Source: Cytobacillus oceanisediminis 2691
GTDB taxonomy: Bacteria > Bacillota > Bacilli > Bacillales > Cytobacillaceae
Assembly (NCBI RefSeq): GCF_007678455.1
Contig: NZ_VEEP01000009.1
Coordinates: 1 to 32,072 of the forward strand
Direction of reading: 5' to 3'
DNA: 32,072 nucleotides
The translations under genes and the position numbers were made by a program. This document shows, in pieces, positions 22,599 to 32,072 of this stretch (position 1 is the stretch's first letter; the number at the start of each line of letters is the position of its first letter). The notes beneath the pieces were generated by a model, which did not search any database, had not been told where the DNA came from, and saw nothing but the letters and a program-made list of their open reading frames with translations.

Positions 22599-22637
22599 AA
22601 ATAATCATATTATGTAAACAATTTTTAAAACCAGACA

Positions 22638-22668
22638 AAAACAGCAGAACCCATGGCTCTGCTGTTTT
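22638..22668. terminator. bidirectional terminator
   Basis: AAAACAGCAGA (22638-22648) pairs with TCTGCTGTTTT (22658-22668). It ends both the DUF3231 gene and selB, whose stop is 5 nt away. Confidence 0.85.
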
Positions 22669-22672
22669 TTGT

Positions 22673-24559
22673 TTAACTTTTTCTCCAAACCCTTTTGTTC
22701 TCGATCCTTCTCGTGTATCCAAGTGCATCGAGACGTTCAAGGAATGGAATCATATACTTACGTGATAACTCCACTGCTTCTTTTGCCTGTGAGACTTCAA
22801 ATTCATCTCCCGTTTGCTCTTTCAGCTTACTCACTGCATCAGCAAAATGTTCTCCATACCAGGCGTATTGGTCATCCAGCATAACAATAACTTCCTGGTC
22901 TTCGAGGAAGCGTTTTAGTTCAAAGGAGATAGAGTCAGGTATGCCTGCATTTTTAATATAGTCATGCAAATAAGCAACCTTTAAGCCGTCTTTCTTAAGC
23001 TCGTTGATCAGATTCTCTGTCCGTTTTTCCCAGTTTTTCGGGACATGCGGAACAAATGCTGCAAGCGAGATATATTGTTCTTTTCTCATGAATAACCCCT
23101 TGCTGATTCCATTTTCGATTATGAATTCCAGCAACGTTTTAGAAAAAGATTTTTGCAGTGTTTGCAACAATTCAGCTTTATTCATGCCAGGACGCATTGG
23201 GCTTTCCTCGTGATAATCTTCCAATCGATCCATGATATCTTCTTCGATAAGGTCAATGATTGATGTCAGGGCATATTCTTTATTTGATACTTTGACAAAC
23301 TGGTCATCTTTTAGATTGGATAAAATAGATCCCTCATCAAGCGCTGTCCGCTTAATCAGCTCTTCGACCGTCAGGCTTTTTGCTTCATATAAGGCAGCGT
23401 TCATTCTTTCAATCGGTGTTCCAGCTTTCTTTTTTTCCAACTCCTCAATTGTCTGCTGTCCAAATCGATACTTGTTTCCACGTGGGTCGATTACCCAACC
23501 GCCACCAATTGTCTCCTGCGGACTTGGCCTGCGAACAATGAACCGGTCTCCTCGTTTAGTGACGATTTTTTCATCAAGGCGCAGCTGGCAAAGAATCTCC
23601 CCATTCTCTTCTTTTAGTTCGTTTCTGTCAAAAAAGACAATTCGTCCCATTACTTCGGCCGTACCGATATGGCACTTTATTGGCGTCCTTTGTTTTACCA
23701 GGTGGTCAAGGTCCTCAACGACTCTGATTGCGACGTCAATTGTATTGGTAACGATAAAATGCTCAGAAGAAACCAGCACCTCACCCCGTTCAAGCTCGTC
23801 CCTCGATACCCCTGAAAGATTAATGGCAGCCCGCTGACCCGCGAACGCTTTTTTGGCAGGCTGATGATGTACCTGAAGCTGTCGTGCCCTTACTTCATGC
23901 CCTGATGGCAAGACTTTTAATTGCTGCCCTTCTTCAACCGTCCCCTCGTAAACAGTGCCTCTGACAACGGTGCCCTGGCCTTTTACCGAAAATACCTGGT
24001 CGATGGGCAGACGGAAAGCTCCCTTTACATCACGCATTTCCTGTTCTTTCAGCGTACCAATAATCAGTTCTTTCAGTTCGATGATTCCTTTTTTAGATAG
24101 GCTATCGACCATCATAAAAGGTGCATTTTCAAAAACGGTCCCTTTAAGCTCGCCAAGAATGTCGTCTTTCACAAGTTCGATGAAATCCTCTTCCACCCTG
24201 TCAATCTTTGTGATTGCAATAATTCCTGAACGAATCCCCAGAAATCCAAGAATGTCCAGATGCTCACGAGTTTGCGGCATGACCCCTTCATCGGCAGCGA
24301 CAACAAGAACGACAAGATCAATCCCAGCTACACCGGCGATCATCTGGCGGATAAAGCGCTCATGTCCCGGTACGTCCACCACCGAAATTTGCAGTTCTTC
24401 ATCTTCATATAGTGGCGCAAAGCCCAGTTCAATCGAAATTTGCCGTTCTTTTTCTTCTTTCAGGCGGTCAGTGTCCACATTTGTCAACGCCTTGGTCAAC
24501 GACGTTTTCCCGTGATCAATATGACCTGCCATCCCGATGGTAAAATACCTCTTGCTCAA
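22673..24559 (-). CDS. selB: SelB, selenocysteine-specific elongation factor
   Basis: The 628-residue translational GTPase delivers Sec-tRNA(Sec) to UGA codons marked by a SECIS hairpin. The GTPase motifs are GHIDHGKT (12-19), DVPGHE (62-67) and TKID (117-120). DTDRLKEEKERQISIELGFA is the SelB-type switch I, distinct from EF-Tu. Beta-barrel domains II-III follow, and from about residue 380 the C-terminal winged-helix repeats that bind SECIS RNA. The length is normal for SelB (about 614-640). The start is TTG 24559 behind AGAAGGTG. It stands alone, not with selA or selD. Two genes in this window carry in-frame UGA codons, so its substrate mRNAs are close by. Confidence 0.97.
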   Translation of the reverse strand: MSKRYFTIGMAGHIDHGKTSLTKALTNVDTDRLKEEKERQISIELGFAPLYEDEELQISVVDVPGHERFIRQMIAGVAGIDLVVLVVAADEGVMPQTREHLDILGFLGIRSGIIAITKIDRVEEDFIELVKDDILGELKGTVFENAPFMMVDSLSKKGIIELKELIIGTLKEQEMRDVKGAFRLPIDQVFSVKGQGTVVRGTVYEGTVEEGQQLKVLPSGHEVRARQLQVHHQPAKKAFAGQRAAINLSGVSRDELERGEVLVSSEHFIVTNTIDVAIRVVEDLDHLVKQRTPIKCHIGTAEVMGRIVFFDRNELKEENGEILCQLRLDEKIVTKRGDRFIVRRPSPQETIGGGWVIDPRGNKYRFGQQTIEELEKKKAGTPIERMNAALYEAKSLTVEELIKRTALDEGSILSNLKDDQFVKVSNKEYALTSIIDLIEEDIMDRLEDYHEESPMRPGMNKAELLQTLQKSFSKTLLEFIIENGISKGLFMRKEQYISLAAFVPHVPKNWEKRTENLINELKKDGLKVAYLHDYIKNAGIPDSISFELKRFLEDQEVIVMLDDQYAWYGEHFADAVSKLKEQTGDEFEVSQAKEAVELSRKYMIPFLERLDALGYTRRIENKRVWRKS

Positions 24560-24638
24560 ATGCTGACACCTTCTTTTACTATGTATAAAGTAACTCTAAC
24601 TTTAAATCGAAAATAGTTCAAGCGACGAAATGGGACAA

Positions 24639-24727
24639 GTATCCTGGTTCTCACATAAATTGTAAGTGAAGATACATCTGCTTCCCGAACCTTGGTCACT
24701 ACATATCCAGGCAGGGTCTTTTGTCAA
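24639..24727 (-). promoter_or_regulatory. selB promoter and possibly structured leader
   Basis: On the minus strand a perfect TTGACA (24722-24727) precedes selB; its -10 is poor. Between it and the start lies a possible hairpin: GTATC (24671-24675) with GATAC (24639-24643), and inside it TCAC with GTGA. The block CCTGG (24707-24711) can also pair with CCAGG (24643-24647). These may be alternative folds of a leader, but this is a by-eye suggestion. Confidence 0.3.
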
Positions 24728-24751
24728 TTAAACTCTTCTTACTCTCGTTAT

Positions 24752-24786
24752 AAAAAAACTGCAGACACTTTCTTGCTTGTCTGCAG
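24752..24786 (-). terminator. Rho-independent terminator of the hut operon
   Basis: CTGCAGACA (24759-24767) pairs perfectly with TGTCTGCAG (24778-24786). On the minus strand it is followed by seven T residues. It lies 18 nt behind hutG. Confidence 0.9.
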
Positions 24787-24804
24787 GTCTATTTTTACTA
24801 TAAA

Positions 24805-27034
<2,230 letters not shown>

Positions 27035-27120
27035 CTATATCGAATTAGGAAGCAACTTCGAAAAGAGCCATTAAACACGTTAGAATCTGAACTCGTTCGA
27101 ATTCCCCGTTCTTTTCTACA

Positions 27121-28782
27121 TTACGGAAGCATTGGAATATCTACGCCTTTTTCTTTCGCTGTTTCAATCGCTTTTTCGTAACCTGCATCTGCATGGCGGG
27201 CAACGCCCATTCCAGGGTCCGTGGTCAGGACTCTTCTCAGTCTTTCCTCCGCCAGGTCCGTTCCATCAGCAACTGCAACCATACCTGCGTGAAGAGAATA
27301 GCCCATCCCTACTCCCCCTCCATGGTGGACAGAAATCCACGAGCCGCCGGCAGCGACATTGATTAGTGCATTAAGGATTGCCCAATCGCCGACTGCATCG
27401 CTGCCATCTTTCATCGCTTCAGTTTCCCGGTTTGGCGAAGCAACGGACCCGCTGTCCAAATGGTCTCTGCCGATTACAATCGGAGCTTTCAATTCACCAT
27501 TTCGTACCAGCTCATTGATTGCCAATCCCATTTTCACTCGCTCACCATAGCCAAGCCAGCAAATCCGCGATGGCAGACCCTGGAATTCAACCTTTTCCTG
27601 AGCCATGTCAATCCAGCGCTGGAGGGCTTCATTTTCAGGGAAAAGTTCTTTGATTAGTTCATCTGTGCGATGGATGTCAGCAGGGTCACCTGACAAAGCT
27701 GCCCAGCGGAAAGGGCCTTTTCCTTCACAGAACAGCGGACGGATATAAGCAGGGACAAATCCAGGAAAGTCAAAAGCTTGCTCTTCTCCATGGTCCTTGG
27801 CCACCTGGCGAATATTGTTTCCGTAATCGAAAGTAACCGCTCCTCGGCGCTGGAACTCAAGCATGGATGCAACATGCTTAGCCATTGAGAATGATGATTG
27901 CTTAACATATTCCTCCGGGTTATTTTCCCGCAGTTGTGCTGCCTCCTCCAGATTCACCCCGACAGGTATATAGCCATTCAATGGATCGTGAGCCGAAGTC
28001 TGGTCCGTTACGATTTCGACTTGAAAGTTTCTTGACAAAAGTTCAAGATGGACTTCTGCTGCATTGCCTACAAGACCAATCGAAAGTGCTGTACCCTTAT
28101 GCTTCGCTTCCTTTGCCCATTGAATCGCTTCATCGATTGAATGGGTCATCCTGTCGCAATAACGCGTATCCAGACGTTTTTGGATACGCTGCGGGTCGAT
28201 TTCCACCGCAATGCAAACACCTCCGTTCATCGTGACGGCCAGCGGCTGGGCTCCTCCCATGCCTCCGAGACCCGCGGTCAGTGTAATTGTATGTTTTAGC
28301 GTACCGCCAAAATGCTGTCTCGCAACCTCGGCGAAGGTTTCATATGTGCCCTGCAGAATCCCTTGTGAACCAATATAAATCCAGCTTCCCGCAGTCATCT
28401 GCCCATACATCATCAAACCTTTTTTATCAAGTTCATGGAAATGATCCCAATTTGCCCATTTAGGGACCAATACTGAATTCGAAATCAAGACGCGGGGAGC
28501 TGCTTGGTGTGTTTTGAATACCGCAACAGGTTTACCAGATTGGACAAGCATTGTTTCATCATTTTCGAGCCTTCTTAGCGTTTCAACAATTGCATCGAAC
28601 GCCTCCCAGTTACGCGCGGCTTTGCCAATTCCTCCATAAACGACTAGGTCTTGCGGTTTTTCTGCGACCTCGGGGTCTAGATTGTTATAAAGCATTCTTA
28701 ATGCCGCTTCCTGTTCCCAGCCTTTACATTCGAGTTCCAGGCCCTTTTTCGCTTTAATATTGCGTTTCGCTTTTATTGTCAT
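27121..28782 (-). CDS. hutU: urocanate hydratase (HutU)
   Basis: The 553-residue NAD-dependent enzyme converts urocanate to 4-imidazolone-5-propanoate. Recognisable blocks are [40 protein letters not shown], the NAD-binding [12 protein letters not shown], and the late [17 protein letters not shown] and [16 protein letters not shown]. Length and order match B. subtilis HutU (552). Several starts are possible (GTG 28791, ATG 28785, ATG 28782) after AGAGGAG; the last has the best spacing. It lies 30 nt behind hutH. Confidence 0.97.
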   Translation of the reverse strand: MTIKAKRNIKAKKGLELECKGWEQEAALRMLYNNLDPEVAEKPQDLVVYGGIGKAARNWEAFDAIVETLRRLENDETMLVQSGKPVAVFKTHQAAPRVLISNSVLVPKWANWDHFHELDKKGLMMYGQMTAGSWIYIGSQGILQGTYETFAEVARQHFGGTLKHTITLTAGLGGMGGAQPLAVTMNGGVCIAVEIDPQRIQKRLDTRYCDRMTHSIDEAIQWAKEAKHKGTALSIGLVGNAAEVHLELLSRNFQVEIVTDQTSAHDPLNGYIPVGVNLEEAAQLRENNPEEYVKQSSFSMAKHVASMLEFQRRGAVTFDYGNNIRQVAKDHGEEQAFDFPGFVPAYIRPLFCEGKGPFRWAALSGDPADIHRTDELIKELFPENEALQRWIDMAQEKVEFQGLPSRICWLGYGERVKMGLAINELVRNGELKAPIVIGRDHLDSGSVASPNRETEAMKDGSDAVGDWAILNALINVAAGGSWISVHHGGGVGMGYSLHAGMVAVADGTDLAEERLRRVLTTDPGMGVARHADAGYEKAIETAKEKGVDIPMLP

Positions 28783-28812
28783 CATTTCCACTCCTCTTAA
28801 TAAATTAGATTA

Positions 28813-30333
28813 TCAAACTAAGCTCCCATGCTTTTTTATAGCTGTCCACTGCCAGTTATTTTTTTTTAGCCACTCTGCCAGTCTCTCAATATCCTCAGAG
28901 AAAACGCGATCTTCTGTGATTGAAGGAACAATCTTTCTGGCATCCTCGTAAAAGCTTCTTGTTTTTGGCGCCATTTTTTCGATTCCCCGGTATTGGACTG
29001 CCTGGAGTGCACAAATACATTCTATGGCCAGCACACGCCTGACATTCTGAATAATGCTGTAGGCATGGCGGGCTGCAATGGTCCCCATGCTCACATGGTC
29101 CTCCTGGTTGGCTGAGGATGGAATAGAATCTACACTTGCCGGATGTGCGAGCGTCTTATTTTCGGAAACAAGAGAGGCCGCGCTGTATTGCATGATCATC
29201 GCACCAGACTGAAGTCCAGGCTGTGGACTCAAAAATGGAGGAAGGTCATTTAATTGAGGATTGACCAGCCGCTCAATACGTCTTTCAGAAATACTCGCAA
29301 ATTCTGCGACAGCAATTTTCATGAAGTCCATCGCAATGGCAATCGGCTGGCCATGGAAGTTGCCTCCCGATATTACCGTCTCACCACTGTCAAAAATAAG
29401 AGGATTATCCGTAGCAGCATTCATTTCGATTTCAAGCTTTTCTTTCACATAATCAAGTGCCTGCCAGGAAGCACCATGCACCTGTGGTATGCATCTTAGC
29501 GAATATGCGTCCTGCACCCGTTTTTCTCCCTGGTGTGTCGTCAGCTTGCTCCCTGCAAGCAGGTCTCTCATACGTTCAGCTACGTCCATTTGCTGCTGGT
29601 AACCTCTCGCCGAATGGACAGCAGGATGGAATGCATCAATGACGCCCTCCAGTCCTTCCATAGTAAGGGAAGCAATCCACTCTGACTGATATGCCAGATC
29701 GTTTGCCTCCAGCCAATTGACAACCCCCATCGCCGTCATTGCCTGTGTACCATTAATTAGTGCAAGACCCTCTTTAGCTTTTAACTCGATCGCTTCGAGT
29801 CCTTCTTTTTCATATGCTTCGGAAGTGGAGCATACCTTGCCCTGATAATAAACTTTCCCTTCTCCGAGCAGAACAAGTGCCAAATGTGAAAGCGGAGCTA
29901 AATCTCCGGAAGCACCAAGCGAACCTTGCTGCGGCACAACTGGATGGATCTGCAGGTTAAGCAATTCCTTTAATCGTTCTACAATCACTGGCCTGATCCC
30001 GGAATATCCTTTGATTAAGGCGTTAAGCCGCAGCAAAATCATTGCCCGTGAAACCACTTCCGGAAAAGGATCCCCCACGCCGCAGGCATGCGAACGAATC
30101 AAATTCAATTGCAGTGAGTTAACATCCCGTTCATCGATGATGACATCACTGAATTTGCCAAAACCTGTGTTTATTCCGTAAATCGTACGCTTTTCCGCTA
30201 CGATTTTTTCTACTGCTTCCCTGCTTTTTTCAACCTTTTCCATACTTTCCGGACTGATCGCTACGATTTCATCCTGATAACAAACCTGCCTGATTTGTTC
30301 CAAGGTTAATGATTCACCCGTTAATACAACCAT
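28813..30333 (-). CDS. hutH: histidine ammonia-lyase (HutH)
   Basis: The 506-residue enzyme converts L-histidine to urocanate and ammonia. The Ala-Ser-Gly triad that forms the MIO prosthetic group is present in [16 protein letters not shown] (residues 141-143). Other family blocks are [45 protein letters not shown] and NQEDHVSMG. The length matches the family (about 508). The ATG follows AGGGGGT with proper spacing. It is the first structural gene behind the HutP-controlled terminator. Confidence 0.98.
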   Translation of the reverse strand: MVVLTGESLTLEQIRQVCYQDEIVAISPESMEKVEKSREAVEKIVAEKRTIYGINTGFGKFSDVIIDERDVNSLQLNLIRSHACGVGDPFPEVVSRAMILLRLNALIKGYSGIRPVIVERLKELLNLQIHPVVPQQGSLGASGDLAPLSHLALVLLGEGKVYYQGKVCSTSEAYEKEGLEAIELKAKEGLALINGTQAMTAMGVVNWLEANDLAYQSEWIASLTMEGLEGVIDAFHPAVHSARGYQQQMDVAERMRDLLAGSKLTTHQGEKRVQDAYSLRCIPQVHGASWQALDYVKEKLEIEMNAATDNPLIFDSGETVISGGNFHGQPIAIAMDFMKIAVAEFASISERRIERLVNPQLNDLPPFLSPQPGLQSGAMIMQYSAASLVSENKTLAHPASVDSIPSSANQEDHVSMGTIAARHAYSIIQNVRRVLAIECICALQAVQYRGIEKMAPKTRSFYEDARKIVPSITEDRVFSEDIERLAEWLKKNNWQWTAIKKHGSLV

Positions 30334-30359
30334 TCAAGCTACCCCCTGATCGGATAAAA

Positions 30360-30425
30360 TAAAAAGGAGACGATAATGGCATACTTAAACCATCATCGCC
30401 TCCTTATGACTAGTGGACTATAGGC
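30360..30425 (-). promoter_or_regulatory. HutP-dependent attenuator between hutP and hutH
   Basis: On the minus strand a 16-bp stem (30390-30405 with 30364-30379, with a few wobbles) ends in TTTTTATTTT, a strong intrinsic terminator. Just before and at its 5' side are UAG, UAG and AAG triplets separated by 5 and 4 nt, the NAG repeats bound by HutP. With histidine and Mg2+, HutP binding would block the hairpin and let transcription reach hutH. Confidence 0.85.
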
Positions 30426-30434
30426 AATGCAACT

Positions 30435-30869
30435 TCATATATGATTGATTCCCAACCCAACCGTTTCGTGTTCAGAACCTTTTACTGGAGCGCCAATCGT
30501 TCCATAGAACGCAACAGCAATCCATTCACCTTCTGCACGATCCTCGAAGGGTGTTCCCCTTACGACAGCAAATCTCAGACCGACTGTCCTGCTCATTTCA
30601 CCAATAGATAGATGGCCGCGTGTAACACCTTCCATCCCTTCCATTATTGCATGGTACAGAGCATGTGTTTCACGGTATAAATGAGGATGAATGAGTCCAT
30701 GGCGTTTGGCAGCTGTTTCCACTGCGGAAATTACCTTTTGTAAATTCATTGATCCTACCTTGCCAAGACAATAGCTTACATCACTCAACCTATCCTGAAA
30801 AAACACCATCTCTTCTTCTGTGAAAGATGCCAGCAGGACCGCTGTTTTCCCAATCGCAATTTTACTCAT
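30435..30869 (-). CDS. hutP: HutP, histidine-responsive antiterminator
   Basis: The 144-residue RNA-binding protein forms a hexamer and binds NAG triplets when loaded with L-histidine and Mg2+. Recognised blocks are IGKTAVLLASFTEEEM, CLGKVGSMNLQKVISAVETA, HGLIHPHLYRETHALYHA and RFAVVRGTPFED, the last parts containing the conserved His residues for metal and histidine. The frame opens 4 codons earlier, but GGAG lies 6 nt before ATG 30869. It is the first gene of the hut operon. Confidence 0.96.
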   Translation of the reverse strand: MSKIAIGKTAVLLASFTEEEMVFFQDRLSDVSYCLGKVGSMNLQKVISAVETAAKRHGLIHPHLYRETHALYHAIMEGMEGVTRGHLSIGEMSRTVGLRFAVVRGTPFEDRAEGEWIAVAFYGTIGAPVKGSEHETVGLGINHI

Positions 30870-30918
30870 CACTAACTCCATTTTCTGAATTTTAACTATT
30901 GACTAATAACTTACGTTA

Positions 30919-30947
30919 ATTTTATGTTTCCTGATGGCTGGTGTCAA
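30919..30947 (-). promoter_or_regulatory. SigA promoter of the hut operon
   Basis: On the minus strand a perfect TTGACA (30942-30947), a 17-nt spacer and TAAAAT (30919-30924) lie about 50 nt upstream of the hutP start. Confidence 0.8.
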
Positions 30948-31000
30948 CCACTTTGGAAAATTTTAGTATTCTAATATAGTAGTATGATACCCTGTTAAAG

Positions 31001-31029
31001 CGATAAAAAAAGCACCGCAAAGGCGCTTT
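31001..31029 (-). terminator. Rho-independent terminator
   Basis: AAAGCACC (31009-31016) pairs with GGCGCTTT (31022-31029), with one wobble. On the minus strand a run of seven T residues follows. It ends the gene at 31033. Confidence 0.8.
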
Positions 31030-31032
31030 ACA

Positions 31033-31608
31033 TTACTTATCTTCTATAGATTCCGCCAATTTGAAAAGAAAATCATAAATTAGAATAAAAGCATCTTTTA
31101 TAGATAGGCTCTCCTTGTATCCTTCCAGGCCATTCAATGCGAAATTGAGGCTCCATAATCCTTCATTGCCGTCGAACATTAAATCGTATCCTGCATCTTG
31201 AAGGCTCTGCTCAAGATAGTTTTTGATGGCCGGCCCCATCTTTTTTTGCAGTTTAAGGCCAAGCATGACATCGTAGGTCCCAAATACATCATCATTTTCA
31301 AAACTTACTGCATCGACACCGATCAAATCAAACCATTTCGATTCCATGTACATGAATTCATTTTTCCGGTCTTTAAAATAGGAGATTGGCTTCTCGAGGA
31401 AGTCGAATGATTCCTCACCAAGGAATTCCTCCGTTTCTTTGTCCCCTCTTTCAATATATGCACGATCAAAAAGGGTACCCGAATCTAAAACTTTTGCCTC
31501 TGTTCCCTCGAGAAGTCCTTGGCGTTCCGCATATTCTTTTACGACATTATGTAATTCGACAGGCCCATCTTGTGTTGTGAGATAATTCTCCACCTGGTTT
31601 TTCAGCAT
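31033..31608 (-). CDS. conserved acidic protein of unknown function (191 aa)
   Basis: GGAGGG lies 7 nt before ATG 31608, giving MLKNQVENYLTTQDGPVELH; the frame opens five codons earlier at 31623. The protein is soluble and acidic. It contains KVLDSGTLFDRAYIERGDKE and ISYFKDRKNEFMYMESKWFD, then VSFENDDVFGTYDVMLGLKLQ. I recall similar Bacillus proteins, sometimes annotated as branched-chain amino acid aminotransferase, but it is far too short for that fold and shows no PLP-lysine motif, so I do not adopt that name. It is a monocistronic gene. Confidence 0.75.
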   Translation of the reverse strand: MLKNQVENYLTTQDGPVELHNVVKEYAERQGLLEGTEAKVLDSGTLFDRAYIERGDKETEEFLGEESFDFLEKPISYFKDRKNEFMYMESKWFDLIGVDAVSFENDDVFGTYDVMLGLKLQKKMGPAIKNYLEQSLQDAGYDLMFDGNEGLWSLNFALNGLEGYKESLSIKDAFILIYDFLFKLAESIEDK

Positions 31609-31801
31609 TTCATTACCCTCCATAATTGGTTAACTGTTATTTATATTGAATGGTTATTTTGGAAATAGCAAATATTCTTGATCATTATTCCCCAAATTTA
31701 CTAAAGTTTTACGGAAGTATAGTCACATCCCCATACATTCCACTGCTTTTCCCCATATCCTGTTATTACACCACCATTCGAATGAAAGGAGAGGCGAATT
31801 C

Positions 31802-32072
31802 ATGAATTATTATTACAAGGATGACCATCGGCCAGACGACCATGACCTCTGGCATTCCAAAGACAAAAATAAACAACGGAAACATGATCAGCATAAACAA
31901 TGGGATAACTGGGATGACCACAAGGACCTCAAAAAACGCAAGGATAAGGATAAACACAAGGACTGGGACCATAATCACCATTACGAATCGGATGACTGGG
32001 ACGACCATAGGGATTCCAAAAAATGCAAGGATAAGGATAAACACAAGGACTGGGACCATGATTTCCATTTTG
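31802..32072 (+). CDS. Lys/Asp/His-rich repetitive protein, truncated by window end
   Basis: ATG 31802 follows GAAAGGAG by about 12 nt and the frame remains open for 90 codons to the window edge. The product is almost wholly made of Lys, Asp, His and Trp (for example KRKDKDKHKDWDH) and contains a repeat of 29 residues. Similar low-complexity charged proteins in Bacillaceae are often spore-coat or exosporium components, but I cannot assign one. The antisense frame over this stretch is a hydrophobic artefact of the repeats. Confidence 0.6.
   Translation, partial: MNYYYKDDHRPDDHDLWHSKDKNKQRKHDQHKQWDNWDDHKDLKKRKDKDKHKDWDHNHHYESDDWDDHRDSKKCKDKDKHKDWDHDFHF
31914..32072 (+). repeat. tandem 87-bp repeat inside the charged protein gene
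   Basis: The block starting AAGGATAAGGATAAACACAA at 31940 recurs nearly unchanged at 32027, a shift of 87 nt (29 codons). The flanking GACCAC/GACCAT units repeat with it. More copies may follow beyond the window. Confidence 0.8.

Noticed and set aside
23232-24515. Long plus-strand open frames (201 and 186 codons) inside selB
   Set aside because: They are antisense to a well-conserved selB, Ser/Arg-rich, and have no ribosome sites; they arise from selB codon use.
24560-24804. Search for a tRNA-Sec gene next to selB
   Set aside because: No 90-100 nt cloverleaf with a UCA anticodon and GGTTCGA T-loop could be found on either strand; a GGTTCGGG on the minus strand has no supporting stems.
31766-32068. 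Minus-strand hydrophobic 100-codon frame
   Set aside because: It is the complement of the Lys/Asp/His repeat gene; the Val/Ile/Met/Phe richness is the direct mirror of those codons, and its start is at the window edge.

Overview
The window looks like a chromosomal segment of a low-GC, endospore-forming Bacillaceae (Bacillus/Mesobacillus/Cytobacillus type). The reasons are strong AGGAGG ribosome sites with frequent TTG and GTG starts, a Bacillus-order hut operon with HutP, RsbS/RsbT stressosome proteins, a T-box argS, a 2Duf/DUF1657 spore-membrane cluster and a triple-LysM NlpC/P60 hydrolase of LytE type. There are no rRNA or tRNA genes, no CRISPR array and no prophage. It is ordinary chromosome carrying one small non-autonomous mobile element.

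Layout. Positions 1-5.6 kb hold stress and cell-wall functions: a STAS-only RsbR-like protein, several tiny proteins, a small stress protein behind a possible SigB promoter, rsbS-rsbT followed by a VOC-fold gene, and the cell-wall hydrolase. Positions 5.9-8.4 kb hold a spore-associated cluster (DUF1657, DUF1657, and a DUF421-DUF1657 fusion) with two unknown membrane proteins. Positions 8.6-12.9 kb hold a radical SAM/SPASM enzyme, a YneR/HesB-like protein, argS behind an arginine T-box, and a GNAT protein. Positions 12.9-14.4 kb hold an ECF sigma factor and its anti-sigma factor with an apparent autoregulatory promoter. Positions 14.5-21.5 kb hold an OsmC-like gene, small unknown genes, three methyltransferases, two Nudix proteins, a HIT protein, a second DnaN-type sliding clamp and a thioredoxin-like gene. 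Positions 21.5-24.6 kb hold a 272-bp MITE-like insertion, a DUF3231 protein and selB. Positions 24.8-30.9 kb are the histidine-degradation operon hutP-hutH-hutU-hutI-hutG. The window ends in an unknown 191-residue protein and the start of a Lys/Asp/His-rich repeat protein.

The most interesting content is a selenocysteine decoding system spread over about 10 kb. The OsmC-like gene (minus strand) and the thioredoxin-like gene (plus strand) are each split by one in-frame UGA, and the UGA sits exactly where the redox-active Cys of the family should be. Both have a hairpin of bacterial SECIS type whose loop begins at the same distance from the UGA (nucleotides +26 to +30, with GG at +27/+28). The window also encodes SelB, the elongation factor that decodes such codons. 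Read conventionally, both genes look broken; read with selenocysteine, both are complete. selA, selD and the tRNA-Sec gene are not seen here and must lie elsewhere if this reading is right.

The other main operon logic is histidine catabolism. A good SigA promoter precedes hutP, a strong terminator hairpin with NAG triplets lies between hutP and hutH (HutP-dependent antitermination), and four catabolic genes follow. The usual permease gene hutM is absent, and a terminator then selB follow instead.
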